From Phallusia fumigata (taxonomy: Eukaryota > Chordata > Ascidiacea > Phlebobranchia > Ascidiidae), in NCBI GenBank assembly GCA_008931825.1, contig QXVZ01027330.1, positions 1-64,000 on the forward strand: a stretch of DNA of 64,000 nucleotides, written 5' to 3'. Position 1 is the first letter of the stretch; every line of letters begins with the position of its first letter. The position numbers and the translations under genes are program-made. Shown here one piece after another: positions 12,599-24,552 of this stretch. The notes below the pieces were generated by a model. The model saw nothing but the letters and a program-made list of their open reading frames with translations, was not told the DNA's origin and did not search any database.

Positions 12599-15500
12599 CT
12601 GACGTTTAGAATTCCAGATATAGAGTTACATATGATCACAATGCTTTCGTCGCCCAAGTTTTCAAAGCGAAGTTTATCTAAGAAAGGTGGAAAACTGTCA
12701 AAAAACAGAACAACCCCAGAAAAGTGAGTCGAATTAAACTATATGCCTAACCTATTCCTACTAAGCAATTGAAATTTGAATTAAAAATTTGCAGGTCCTC
12801 TACCAAAAGATTGAATATGTTATTAGCTGTCACAAGCAGCCCTACTTCAAAAAATCCAATGCATTTGACGGACGTGCTTACGTCAGAAGATATCCTTACT
12901 GAGGTATGACCTATAGATGCACCGATAGCCAGCACAATGTTAAACCAACAAAAATCGTAGTATATCTTGATTAAATATGAGTACATGTTAGTTGTAACTA
13001 ACTGTAAAGTGTGTTCTAAGATCTGTGGTACTACAAAAAAGCTTTAATCTAAGGACTTCGGTTGGAACTCTGAAACCCCGTATTTAGGAAGGGTTTCAAG
13101 CTTGGAATCGAAACCACCTAAACAATCACCAAGCTGGAGATAGCTGCGCAACGTTAGGGCATTATGAAGCGCTAAAATAATGGATGGCACAATTGGCGGA
13201 TCAAGGAAGAACGCGCTGCACGTACATTGTCAACTATTTTAAGTGAAATATGATCCATAGTTGAACCGACAGCTAGAAGTAATGTTAAATCGAATATTAT
13301 TAATCTTTCCAGCCATCCAAATTATGCTTTGCTATTTAATTAATTGTAATTTTACGATACGATCATTTGTATTACTCTCCCATGAGTGGTAGCCTTGGAC
13401 CAAACTAAACTGTTGATCTGTTAAGCCTCAAACGCTCTGATTTAAAATTCCGTCTGTTTGACAACGACAGGCTGTTGCTGATTGTAGGGTTACTTGTCCG
13501 GTTGTGTAGGGTTCCTAAGGATAGCGAGAATCATTACAGGCCTTGCAAGATTCATCTTGTTTTTAGTATTTGTTGTATGGTCTTTAAGTCCATTGTATCG
13601 TTGGTGGTCAAATTTGGTATTAAGCGTTTTTTTTAACGGTCGAGATCGGTCTTCTACAGCACATGGCCACAAAGCTAAGATATCAAACGCTCCAACAAAC
13701 ATTTACAAAACTATTCGTAATCAGCTTAGCAAATGGCCATGACACGTGTGACAAATGATAACAGTGCCCCGGAAAAGAGTTTTGGTTATCGCAAAAACTG
13801 GCTCCTAACGCTCCGTGTAAAGTAAACAGTTTAACACGAACAAACACAACGTCAAAATATTGTCATATTGTTTTCACCAACCGTCCGTCATGACATTTTT
13901 CCCAAGCCAATTTAATAATTTGTCTGAAATGTCATAATTGACAAAAAATTGGTGAATTCCACTGGGCAACTGCCTGTTTGCCTTTCAATACTGCAGGTGT
14001 GCTAAATTGGCAACACAGGTGCGATTGGGACATCGCTTTGTATACCTTTATGTTTATGAAGTTTTGCTCTTTTAATGCGTTACCAACAGTATTTATAGCT
14101 TGGTACTAGTAGTATTTCCGAGCTTCGCCAAATCCAATCCTGTATTTAATGTTATTTTTACTAACCCTAACCGAACGAAGAAAGTCATATGTTTGAAACT
14201 GGTACGCGTGGTTTACACATTTAGCCTTGTGTGACGCTTTGCGTGGCCAGGGACGAAGTGTTATGTATAGTAAATCCCTTTTGATTTCTTGGCAAAAGTA
14301 GTTATGTACCGGAAGCCAAATATGTCAGGGTTGTCCAACGTATTGACGTCATGCATTTAACAGGAAAATGCAACGACGGTTTCAAGGAAAATTAATATTT
14401 CTCGACCGATTGATCAATCGCCTGATCCAGAAGAAGTAAAGTCTTTGGAAAGACGACTTTCAAGTCCGAGAAAAGAAAGCATTTCCAACGGTAAATAGTG
14501 CAGTTTAGGCAGTCACTAAAGCTGGTAAAACAAAAACATTAATACCAATAACATGCCTGTATTTTGTAGAGGATATTTACCAAAACCCAAAAGAAACCTT
14601 TAGAAGAGAACGTTCATACTCAACAAAGGCAATGTAAGATTTTTTTGTCAAATGACTTGCATGCATTGTTACGTAACATCGTTTGTTTCTAGAAAGCATA
14701 AAAAGACGACTGACGTTTCTCTGTGGCGCAACAAATTGTCGGAAAAACGGATACACGTCGGAACACCAGTGTTAGGAATATCTTCAACAAATTTAACAGA
14801 ATTCGTTACTTGTTCCTTTGACAGTTTCATCCGTGTCCACGATTTGAAGACGGGGGAAGTTGTCAGTTCTCTGCAAACTTCTTCTGCTATGAACAACAGA
14901 CAAGTAACTGCAAGCATTAAGGCATAATTTTTCTAATACAATAATTTCTTTTAAGTTGTTGTTTACACTCATAACAAAACCATTTGTTTCGAAATACACT
15001 TTGACACGTTTATAATTCAAATAAAAGTCACTCAAACTCGTGTTAGATTTTAAGAACATGAAATTTAATCTAAAAGCACTCAAACGCCCGAGACACATCG
15101 TGATTTGTCCTTGTCAAGTGATAGACAATGTTTTTTACAACACAACATCGTCAGGTTATACTTAAATTTTCCTGTTAAAAGTTGCAATCTACAAAGTCAG
15201 TGTTGCGGCACAGTAATCAACTTTAAGTCCTCAAGAAACATTTGTTCAAGACATGTATATCTTATTGTATCTAACAAATGACTGTTAAATTTAGAAATTT
15301 CAAGCAGCGATGACTAGACACGGCGATTTTATTGTGGCAAGTGGTGATGCGGTGACGCTTTGGTCGAAGCAAGGTCGCCTTTTGCACGAATACGGAAAGA
15401 AACAGTTTCACTTTTGCAAAAATTTGTTTTTGAATGATGACGGTAAGATGATTGGTTTTACCTAAATCGACAATTAATATAAAGTATATAATACAACTAT

Positions 15501-16248
15501 ATATATGGCGCTCGCCCGAAGTTATGAAGTTTTGTACATTTATGTAGAGTGTTTCTGTTTTCACGAGCTTACATGGAAAAAATTACCTGTTTAGCTTTGA
15601 TAGAAAGTCAACAGTTTGTTGTTTATTTTCAGGAATAGTTGCAGTTACCGATGCTGATAACAACTGTGCAGCTATGATGTCACTTGATGGCAACTGGTTT
15701 CATCTCTTTGGAAAGAAGGAAGATCTTCGTTGTCCTACTGGGATTACCATGTTATCAAATGGCGATGTAGCAGTTGCTGATTGGAACAGTCGCATACACG
15801 TTTGTACAGAAACATTTTTGCAAAAAAATTCCTGACAAAATATAGGTGCAATTCTTCTTGCAGCTGTTTGATCGGCATGGACGCTTTAAGTTTGAGTTTT
15901 CTGACAAGGGTAAACAAGACGGAAGCTTGGATTTGCCGTACGGGTTGACTTGCGACTCAAAAGATAACATACTAGTGGCGGATTGGTGGAATAATCGGTA
16001 AGCTGATGCTGAATACGAATAATACTAGCAGAGACAACTACTGATTTAAGTTTCTGTTGACTTGCGATTATAAACTACGTTTATTTTCTCAGGGTTTCTG
16101 TGTTCAGTCGCAATGGCCGATTTTTAAAGCACGTTTTGACCTCGAGCGATGGAATCAAAATGCCAGCGTATATTTGTTTGCCATATGAGGAAAATCAACT
16201 AATATTATCTGAATTTGGAAGTAGTGAGATTAAAATATTTTCCTTTTG
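12599..16248 (+). CDS. NHL-repeat beta-propeller protein
   Basis: Coding exons with good borders: 12599-12723, 12795-12903, 14364-14490, 14570-14633, 14693-14903, 15295-15442, 15633-15799, 15864-15998, 16093-16248. The first exon may start at ATG 12632 or 12641, or be an internal exon, since it begins after an acceptor-like TTTTGTAG. The N-terminal 130 residues are basic and Ser/Thr-rich (KFSKRSLSKKGGKLSKNRTT) and look disordered. The C-terminal half has about six blades with NHL/TRIM-type motifs such as VAVADWNSRIHV and ILVADWWNNRVSVF, and a first blade resembling a WD strand (SFDSFIRVHDLKTGE). This resembles the propeller of TRIM2/3/71 and related NHL proteins, which binds protein or RNA. 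No RING, B-box or coiled coil was found, so orthology to a named TRIM is not claimed. Confidence 0.75.
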
Positions 16249-16607
16249 ATGCAAATGTCGTACACCTTCTGCAAAACCTCAACAGTTTGACTTTCATTCG
16301 AACTGCTATTATGTTATGATTTTACATCGGTGTGCATGGCAAATGATTTTTTACCATATGTTGTGTTGGAACAAACGCGTTATTTTAAAAGGTAATTTCT
16401 ATGTTCGTTTATTTACATGTTGCCTTAAGACCATTGCTTGAACGTCGTTGATGTTTTTTAAGATTTTACAAGCAACCCAAGATAACTCTGAGCAAGACCC
16501 CAATCTTCTTTTACTATACTGTATTGCTGTCATTGGTTTAATTTGCAATCCTTGTCGTATCTATGTGAATGAAACTGCAATTATTGCTTGTAATGTTTGA
16601 TACTTTG

Positions 16608-16613
16608 AATAAA
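16608..16613 (+). other. Poly(A) signal of the NHL-repeat gene
   Basis: AATAAA lies 360 bases after the stop codon, followed by a GT-rich stretch (CCTTGTTGTCTG), as expected for a cleavage site. Confidence 0.55.
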
Positions 16614-16619
16614 GCCTTG

Positions 16620-17415
16620 TTGTCTGAGAGCTGACTGGGGGATTGCAGCAGAAACTTTACAGCCTGGCAAAATTTTAATACGTTTTATTAGGTGAGGAAA
16701 TGTTTAATTAACAATGTACAATGAATAATTAAACTATTAAACACGGCCAATTCAAAAACGGACTTTAAAACTCAATTTTTGGGACAAATAGAAAGTTTTG
16801 TTGATAAATTTACCAAAAGGTATAACCGCAGGGCCAAATTATGGGATGCCTAAGAGGCAAAAATTATCGACGAATTTTTTACCTTTTCGTTGCTCTAAAG
16901 GAACATAGCTCGTTTTCCGAAATTGCTTTGCCATGCAGGTTTGACAAATAGTAGTTAGGTGCAATTAGAAATAGAATTTATTTCTTTAGGAAAAATCAAT
17001 CATGTTTTGTGTTAAACATCAACCAAAACTTTTAATATGGCCACAAAGATCAAGAATGGTGCTGAAAAAAGAAAAAAATATTTTGATATTGAAACCTGAA
17101 AGGATTGAATCCTAATCCGCTTAACTCTTTTACCCACTCCAATTTCGGCATACGTTTCTATGATTACAAATGCGTCGCTCATTTACTCGTTTACAAATGG
17201 TCACGGTGCAGAACGATCGATTGTACGAATACATAAACATTTTTTGCGTGTTGAGTTAGCAATTGTTCGGTTCGTTATAACTTTCTAGTAAGAGGTTTTA
17301 TTAAAGTGGGTTTTTCTTGTTTATTATTTTTGTAGGTAACTTAAAGGTTGATAGTCGAACCGCCATGGAGTTTAGATGAAAAACAACATTCTGTGAAATA
17401 TATTTACTTGGCTTC
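16620..17415. other. Spacer before the guanylyl cyclase
   Basis: No gene seen. This 800-base AT-rich segment should hold the cyclase promoter and 5' UTR. I could not point to a TATA box or other named element with confidence. Confidence 0.4.
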
Positions 17416-20400
17416 ATGGCTTTAGTGAGCCGCAAGTGTATTGCTCAGGTAATACTTCTTGTCGCATTTTGGATCACCTTTTCGGACGCGAAAAACATCG
17501 TTATAGGACTTTTGGGCGATTTTTCTGGAATTACGCAGAATGATCAACAGAACTACAAGATTTTCCCGGAAACGACTGAAGACGATCTAGCTTACGAATC
17601 CTCCAATTGGATATTGGATGGACCCCACGACTTAAGCAAAATTTTTCACGCTGTGAAGCAAAAGTTCAGACAAATTTCAAACCGAGCAACAGTGTCTTTT
17701 ACGTTTCGTCAAATATCATTTAGTTCAGGTGCTTCGTTAAACAGCGTCATTAGTCTGCTGTATGAAAACAAGGACACTTGCGATGCATTTGTTTTCGGAT
17801 TTTTCGCCGAAAACAGATTACAGGCATTTTACAAAAGCAGAAAGCTCCTGTGCAATGCTGTTAATGCGCTAGTCACGGAACTTAATATTGCTACCTTTTC
17901 TTGGTCTTGCTTCTACAAACAACATTTTGCCAACGTTTCGTCGATGCTTAGTTTGCTTCCTGGAGAAAGCACAATCGGCAAATCAGTAACATCTACTTTG
18001 CACCATCACAAATGGAGGAAAGTTGCTTTTTTAACAACTTCCTGGCCGGATGAGTGGAACGATGTTTGCAACGAAATTGAACATCAAATAATGGGTTCAA
18101 ATTACTTTTCCGTACAATACTACAAAAGGTTTACGAAGCAAACTCTTTCTGGGCCTTCAAACTCAACTCATTTTAAGGTCATGTGGACACAGCTTCGACA
18201 GGCAAGTGTGTCAGGTACGTTTTCTTTGTTTTGAGCAAAAAAACATTGTAAACTAAACGTAAAACTTTATATTGCAGCCGTTGTTGTTTGCGTCCCACAC
18301 GAGTTGAACTATCAAAGCGAAAGAACATTCTTGGACAAGTTGCTTGGAAGTGCATATGAAGTAGATGCTGAACATGCACAAACGCGAGCATTTCTACTTG
18401 TTGACTGGAAGGGTATACAGAAAGAACAAATCATCCGCCACAAACCGAGCGTTGTAAGTTTTTCAAAATCAAGACGAAGTACACCTACGAACACGAAAGT
18501 ATATTCATCTTCTATAAAACTTTCGCGAGTAATCGGACATACAAATGTTTCCAAGGAGGCACGAAGTAATAATGCATACGAAGAAAGCATTCAAAGGTTT
18601 CAACCTGACTTGCTGCAAACCTTACCCTGGAAGAACCATTTATCACTTAGTAAAAGATCGGTGAATAACGATACTGAACAGGTTGAAGTTGATGACCAAA
18701 CAATCCCGTTCGAAATTGAATATGAAAACGTTCTAACCATATCGCCGTCATTGCCCCAACAATCGTTTTCAATTGAGACAAATAACGTGACAGAGATGGA
18801 TTATTTGTACTTTATGGACTCGATACTTTTGACGATGACCGCCTTGTCTAAAGCGAATACCTTGCTGGGGAATAAAGGAATGGAAAATGGAAGGTGGGTA
18901 ATGTTTAACCTCGACATAGTTCTGCGAAATTTCCCTATATTTTACTGTTTACAACACTAAATTTCAGATTTGTTGTTGAAAAAGCATCCGAGCTACGCAT
19001 TGCAAACGGATTTACTGGCGCTGTTTGGTATGACCATTCGAAACAGAGAGGCATCAATTTTACAGTTTGGGATATAGTTCAAACAAACGGTATGTTGTAT
19101 TGTTTTTAAAAGTAGTCGTTTTGCATTTGCGTTTAAACATTTCCTTTTAGGAGTTGAAGCGATACCAGTAATGACAATCGACACATCAAGTGAAAAAACT
19201 GGCTACTACAAGGTAAGAACTTGGCCTGTTGCTGTTGAGTAAAATATGGTGCGGTGCATGTTTATCGACTTACTTGCGAACTTTAATTATAAATTCTACC
19301 CTTCCAAATGTTCGCCCGCTTGTGCACACGAGTTTCGCGGTACGGGATTACACGTGTACATACTGCGAATGTGCTAAAATCAGTGGTAATGTTGCGATAA
19401 CGGAAAGCTGTGCACTACAAACTACGAATTGCTTGAAAACTCTGTTTACGTCTAATGCCAACAATTCAGGCTTTTTCTCTCCGGGAAATCGTATGGTCGC
19501 CAAATGGACATCCCGTGTCTGACACTTGTGAGACCTTATCATTTCTTTGCCATGTTACTTCAATTGGACTTCAAACACAAGACCTTGTTGTCGCCTTGTT
19601 TTGTGGCACGGGTCTTTATATGATGATCTACGGGGCTTATATTTTCTTGCGGTAAGGTCTTGTCGTAGGCACTTACTTACAAATTGAGTTTTAAGTGAAA
19701 ATTTTTCACAGAAAGAAAAAGGAGTGGCAAATTTTGTTGCGGGGTCCAAACAAGTTGTTTCTCAACGACGGAGATTTAAAATTTCTGACTTCTTCGAACA
19801 AGTAATATTTGGAGTTATGTATCAAGCAGAGATATCACTGGTAATCGAAAACTGTTTTTTACTTGTAGTAGACAACACGGGGCAGATTCGTCACGGGAAG
19901 CCAACCCCCATGCATCCAGAATAGGCAGTTTAATTACATTGGCAGATCAAAACCTAATGAATCAAGACAACTCGATAGCGATGTTAAAAGTAAGTTTTTC
20001 AGGGATGATACAAAGCGTAAATTTGTCTTTGTTGCATTCATTTGGTGATTTATTGCGTTTTGCAATGCAATGCAATACTCTCGACTATAACATATAAAAA
20101 CAAGGAGATTTTTTTTACCAGGGAGATTACGTCTTTCTCAAAAAAATTTGTGCTCTACCTTGCGAATTAAAAAAGGCTAGTCATGATTCATTGAGACAGG
20201 TAAGAGCATCTGTTTTACACGATTCTTTCATAAAATGTATTTACTTACAATAAGGTCCCCAAGTAAATCTGTCGGACCGTCCGTATAACGTCTTGCATTT
20301 CTAACTTGTGGTAAGCGTGTGATAATTACCCTCTGTGCCATAAGGTTTGTTATTTACTGATAGGGCAAACAAATTGGTGGTAGCGAAATCACGGCTGCAG

Positions 20401-23400
20401 AGCAAGGATTTAATAAGCTTTGCAATTTTTACGCATGGATTGTTTTTGCCAATCCCGCATATGTTCGCTTGGAACGACAACCGGATTAATGTTTCACAAA
20501 AACGCAAATGTTAATCCTTGATTACTAAACCATATGGCGCGTTTTAGTTACGATCTGGAGAACACATGTTTAAGTTTACAAAAAATCTACAGCTTTTTTA
20601 TGATGTAGGCTGCATTTTATCTATTAATTTTTTTAAATATTTAATATTTAGATAAAAGAACTTCGCCACGAAAACCTTTGTGTCGTACACGGCCTCTATT
20701 CCAGCCCAAGCTTTCACTTTCTTGTTACTGAATACGGCCACAGGCGAAGTTTAAAGGAGCTGATTGAAAACCGTGATTGTGAACTAAACTGGACTTTTAA
20801 AGTATCCTTACTTCATGACCTGGTCCGAGTAAGTTAACGAATTCGCTCTTGCTTTGCAAACGGGATAAGGAATGACATTGATGTAAATCGCCCATTAACG
20901 AAATTTCTTAAAGTTTAAAATAGACACTTTATGCACCTAAAACATCATGAAACGTTTCTTGACAGAAATGTATCATAACACATCCTTAAAAATGTAGTTT
21001 TGTTTATAACAGGGAATGAAATACCTTCATTCAAGTCCAATTCATTGTCATGGCCGACTTAAATCTCGCAATTGTGCTGTCGACGGAAGATTTGTTTTAA
21101 AAATTACGGATTATGGAGTCAACAGACTGAGAAACAGCATGGGCATTAACACAGAAGTTGAGACCGACCCAAAAGGTTATTTTTTATGTCACATACCATT
21201 GTATGTTTCTTTTGAAAAGAAAACTAGTAATTTGACTGATGCTACCAATTTACATGCGCAAAGATAAATCATAAAAGATGATTGATTTACATTTTAGACC
21301 TTTTGTGGACAGCACCTGAGTTACTTAACGACCCAGCTTTGCGTCAAATTGGAACGCAAAAAGGGGATTCCTATAGCTTCGCAATCATTTGTCAGGTTGG
21401 TAGCACTTTGTAACCACAATGCTTAAATTATTACATTATCCTACAGTTGCTTGCTTTTGTTTTAGGAATTAATTCTTCGCGAAGATCCGTTTTCAATGAT
21501 TAACTTGTCAGCAGACGAAATCATCGAAAAACTCAAAAAGCCTCCTCCATTGTTACGGTGCGTAGCTTTTTTCTAAATTTTAAGGCCAAACCCACGAAAC
21601 TGTTCCATGGTATTTCGTCCTATAGGATTGACGGCAATGCCAAATGCTTATAATACGTGATATTAATCGAAGATAAATCAAGGAAATTTGTGTTTAATGT
21701 CGTTCATGTACCTTTCAGAAGGTTTAAATTGTAATTTTGTCAAGCGTGCTGGTTTCTATAAAGATTTTCTAATTACTTTTAGCAGACTAACTTTATGTGT
21801 ATCGTTTAGCAATACAGGACAGTCGATCATTTATCACCGTTTATTTTTACATGTCCTTTATAGGCCTTCTGTTCAGGCAGACGCTGCACCGATAGAAATA
21901 ATTCAAATTATGAAGCAATGCTGGCAAGAACAACCGGAGCTTCGATTGACATTCAGGTTGAGATAAATGTTTGTGTCTATTTTTTCGGAAGAACTATTGT
22001 CCTAATTGCTTAGGCCAGGGCTGCCCAATATTTGGACCCCCTAGAACCAGAACTTGTACCTCTTAGGAGTACGCGTACCCCTGGTTAAGCACCCATTAAT
22101 TGGTGACTCGTTATCACCTCGTGTCATTGAAAAAATTTTCCAAGTTAACAAATTTGTGACGTCACAATGAAAATATTGTAATCGAACTTGACTGGTATTT
22201 TATTTTTGACAAAGTGTTTGTGGCCTACAATACCTTTCTTGGGGAGCAAAAGTGGCCTGCAACACCTGAAGGCTGGGCAGGCCTGGCTTGGGCTGTATTT
22301 TTGTGTACTTTTTTGTTTTCTGGGCTTTATTTCTCAAGCTTAGAAATGAAGCAAAATGGTGTTAATAGTCATAGTCGCTTGTATTTCGGTAAAACAAGGA
22401 ATGTTTTAGTGCTGTGCATTCGGAAATCAAGCGCATGAATCGCGGTAAAAAGCACAACATAGTCGAAGACATGATGAAGCAACTGGAAGACTACAGCAGT
22501 CATCTTGAAGAACTTGTAAACGAAAGAACAGCCGAACTGAAGGAAGAAAAAAAGAAGACGGAACAACTTTTAATGAGGATGTTGCCGCCGTAAGAACCTA
22601 GACGTTTTTATACTAATAGTGTTGTGAGCGAAAATTAACACAACGGCATTATTTTTTAGTTCTGTCGCAAAGTTGTTGATGGCAAATCAAAAAATTATTC
22701 CAGAGACTTTTGATCATTGCACGATATATTTTAGCGATATTTGTGGATTTACTACCATAGCCCACGCAAGTTCCCCCATGCAGGTATGTTTAGTTAAAAG
22801 TATGTGATGCTGTTGTGGAGATATAGTAGGATACAATCTGACAACGACGATGTGTTTAGGTTGTCGACTTTCTCAACGACTTGTACACATGTTTTGATGC
22901 CATCATTGAAAGATACGAGATATACAAAGTCGAAACAATTGGAGATGCATACATGGTATCTTCTGGAATACCAAAGGTAACGCTTTAGCTAAAGTTGACA
23001 TATACGTATTTTTTCACACGTATATACCAAAAAGTACTGTTACAATAAGTTCCTAAAATAGCACCGAAATATATCTCTTTTTGCTGCTAGGTTATTGGTG
23101 ATCGGCACGCGGAAGAGGCCGCTCTTATGGCTTTGGATATCATGAGTGCCACCACAACTTTCCGTATTCGTCACCTTCCTGATGTTGACGTTCGAATCCG
23201 AATTGGAATGCATTCTGGTACTAATTTTCCCTTTAAAATAATTTGCCCAATTTTTAAAGTCGAATATTATTTTTCCCAGGCCCTGCTGTAGCTGGGGTAG
23301 TTGGCCTCACCATGCCAAGATATTGCTTATTTGGAGACACAATTAATACCGCATCAAGATTGGAAACCACCGGAATCCGTAAGAATTTTGAAATAATTTT

Positions 23401-24552
23401 TTTGAAATTTATTTAGGAGTAATATTTTAACTTTTATTGCAGCAAGCAGGATTCATATCAGCTCAGACACAAAAGAGGTTCTGGACAAAAGTACAAAAGA
23501 GTTTACTCTGCAAAAACGCGGAACGATCGAACTCAAAGTAACTCATGGCTTATATTTATAAACACAGCTGTAATAAAAAACTAACACAAATGTGTTCAAA
23601 AAAGGGTCGTGGAAAAATGGAGACTTGGTGGTTACTTGGCATGAAGGGTTTCACAAAGCCTCTTCCAAATCCTGGTGATATTAATGCACCAAACCACGGA
23701 ATCAAAATCGATAAACCGACGTCGTCAGAAAATCAATCCTCGAATAACTCCAAGGTTAGTCGACGTAGTGCAAACGAATTCTAGCGACGTTTTCTGTGCC
23801 CCAAATGCAATTCTGGCATACAGTGGTATTGGCAATTATTTCACCTTGCTATCTGGTGGTATTGTGTTAGCGTCATTCATTTTCCAGCACGATTCCAAAC
23901 TACTTCCAAACTAGGTCCTTGTAGTTTTCTTATTTTCTATTTATCAAACTTTGCTCGCTGCCGCTACTGCGCTTTTATCCTGTACCATTTGTGTTTCCCA
24001 GGCGCATTATATCTATGATATTTTTTGGGCGTACTTCCTTTTTGTGATAACAATACTTAAACTGTGTTTTTCTACTGACTTGCGCGGAGCATACACCCAC
24101 TTACTTTGGTACTGTCGCACGTCTTGCCAGAAATAAAAAAGTGTACATTTTTTTGCAGGGCTGCCTATACATGACAGATTCAACGACAGAAAAGAGGGAC
24201 ACTCGCAAAAACGTTTCAACTTTGGCGTGAGTACACTGTTGGGTGATCAATACAACTTGCTATGTTTGACTTCATTTTTTCTTTTGAAACTTCTTTTTTA
24301 AGTCAAAGAACTTCACGCACAATAAGAAGTGGAGGGTCGTCATTTGTAGTTGCAACTCCATTGGCGTTGATACCGGAGGTGACTTTAAAACCGCGTTTCG
24401 ATTGGTTGCAAGTCAAAGCAAGTGATAATAAAGTATCACCAAGGAAAAATGCCACAACCCACAAGGTTCGACGATGCCAAGTAGCAACTGTAATGAACAG
24501 AAAAAAATCCATAGCACCGTCGTGTTTGTATTCACCTCCACCGAATCCTTGA
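17416..24552 (+). CDS. Receptor (membrane) guanylyl cyclase, complete
   Basis: Single-pass receptor that makes cGMP from GTP. Exons: 17416-18214, 18278-18893, 18968-19089, 19151-19212, 19470-19651, 19712-19801, 19869-19989, 20122-20199, 20652-20828, 21013-21175, 21298-21394, 21466-21558, 21864-21956, 22410-22589, 22660-22783, 22860-22976, 23091-23217, 23280-23378, 23443-23537, 23605-23754, 24159-24226, 24303-24552. These 22 exons total 3903 nt, exactly 1300 codons plus stop. Order: signal peptide (ending near FSDA), ligand-binding ectodomain (about 500 residues), transmembrane helix ([20 protein letters not shown]), kinase homology domain with HGRLKSRNC in place of HRD, coiled-coil linker ([20 protein letters not shown]), catalytic domain. 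The catalytic domain has metal Asp residues in FSDICGFT and IGDAYMV, the guanine-specific Glu in KVETIGD and Cys in PRYCLFGD, so it should be active on GTP. About 150 extra Ser/Lys-rich residues follow. NPR versus retinal-type assignment is unresolved. Confidence 0.9.
22013..22110. mobile_element. hAT-like transposon end in a cyclase intron
   Basis: GCCAGGGCTGCCCAATATTT resembles the CAGGGnTGCCCAA-type terminal repeat of hAT elements. It lies between the cyclase exons ending at 21956 and starting at 22410. No matching inverted end or target duplication was found, so this is a tentative fragment. Confidence 0.3.

Noticed and set aside
19229-19522. 97-codon Cys-rich open frame in the cyclase ectodomain region
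   Set aside because: Phase 0 joins 19212 directly to 19470 ([13 protein letters not shown]), which makes the total coding length a whole number of codons; this frame is intronic.
22214-22438. Hydrophobic open frame ([16 protein letters not shown]) between kinase-homology and coiled-coil exons
   Set aside because: A direct join 21956 to 22410 gives the expected [14 protein letters not shown] linker; no extra membrane segment is expected there.
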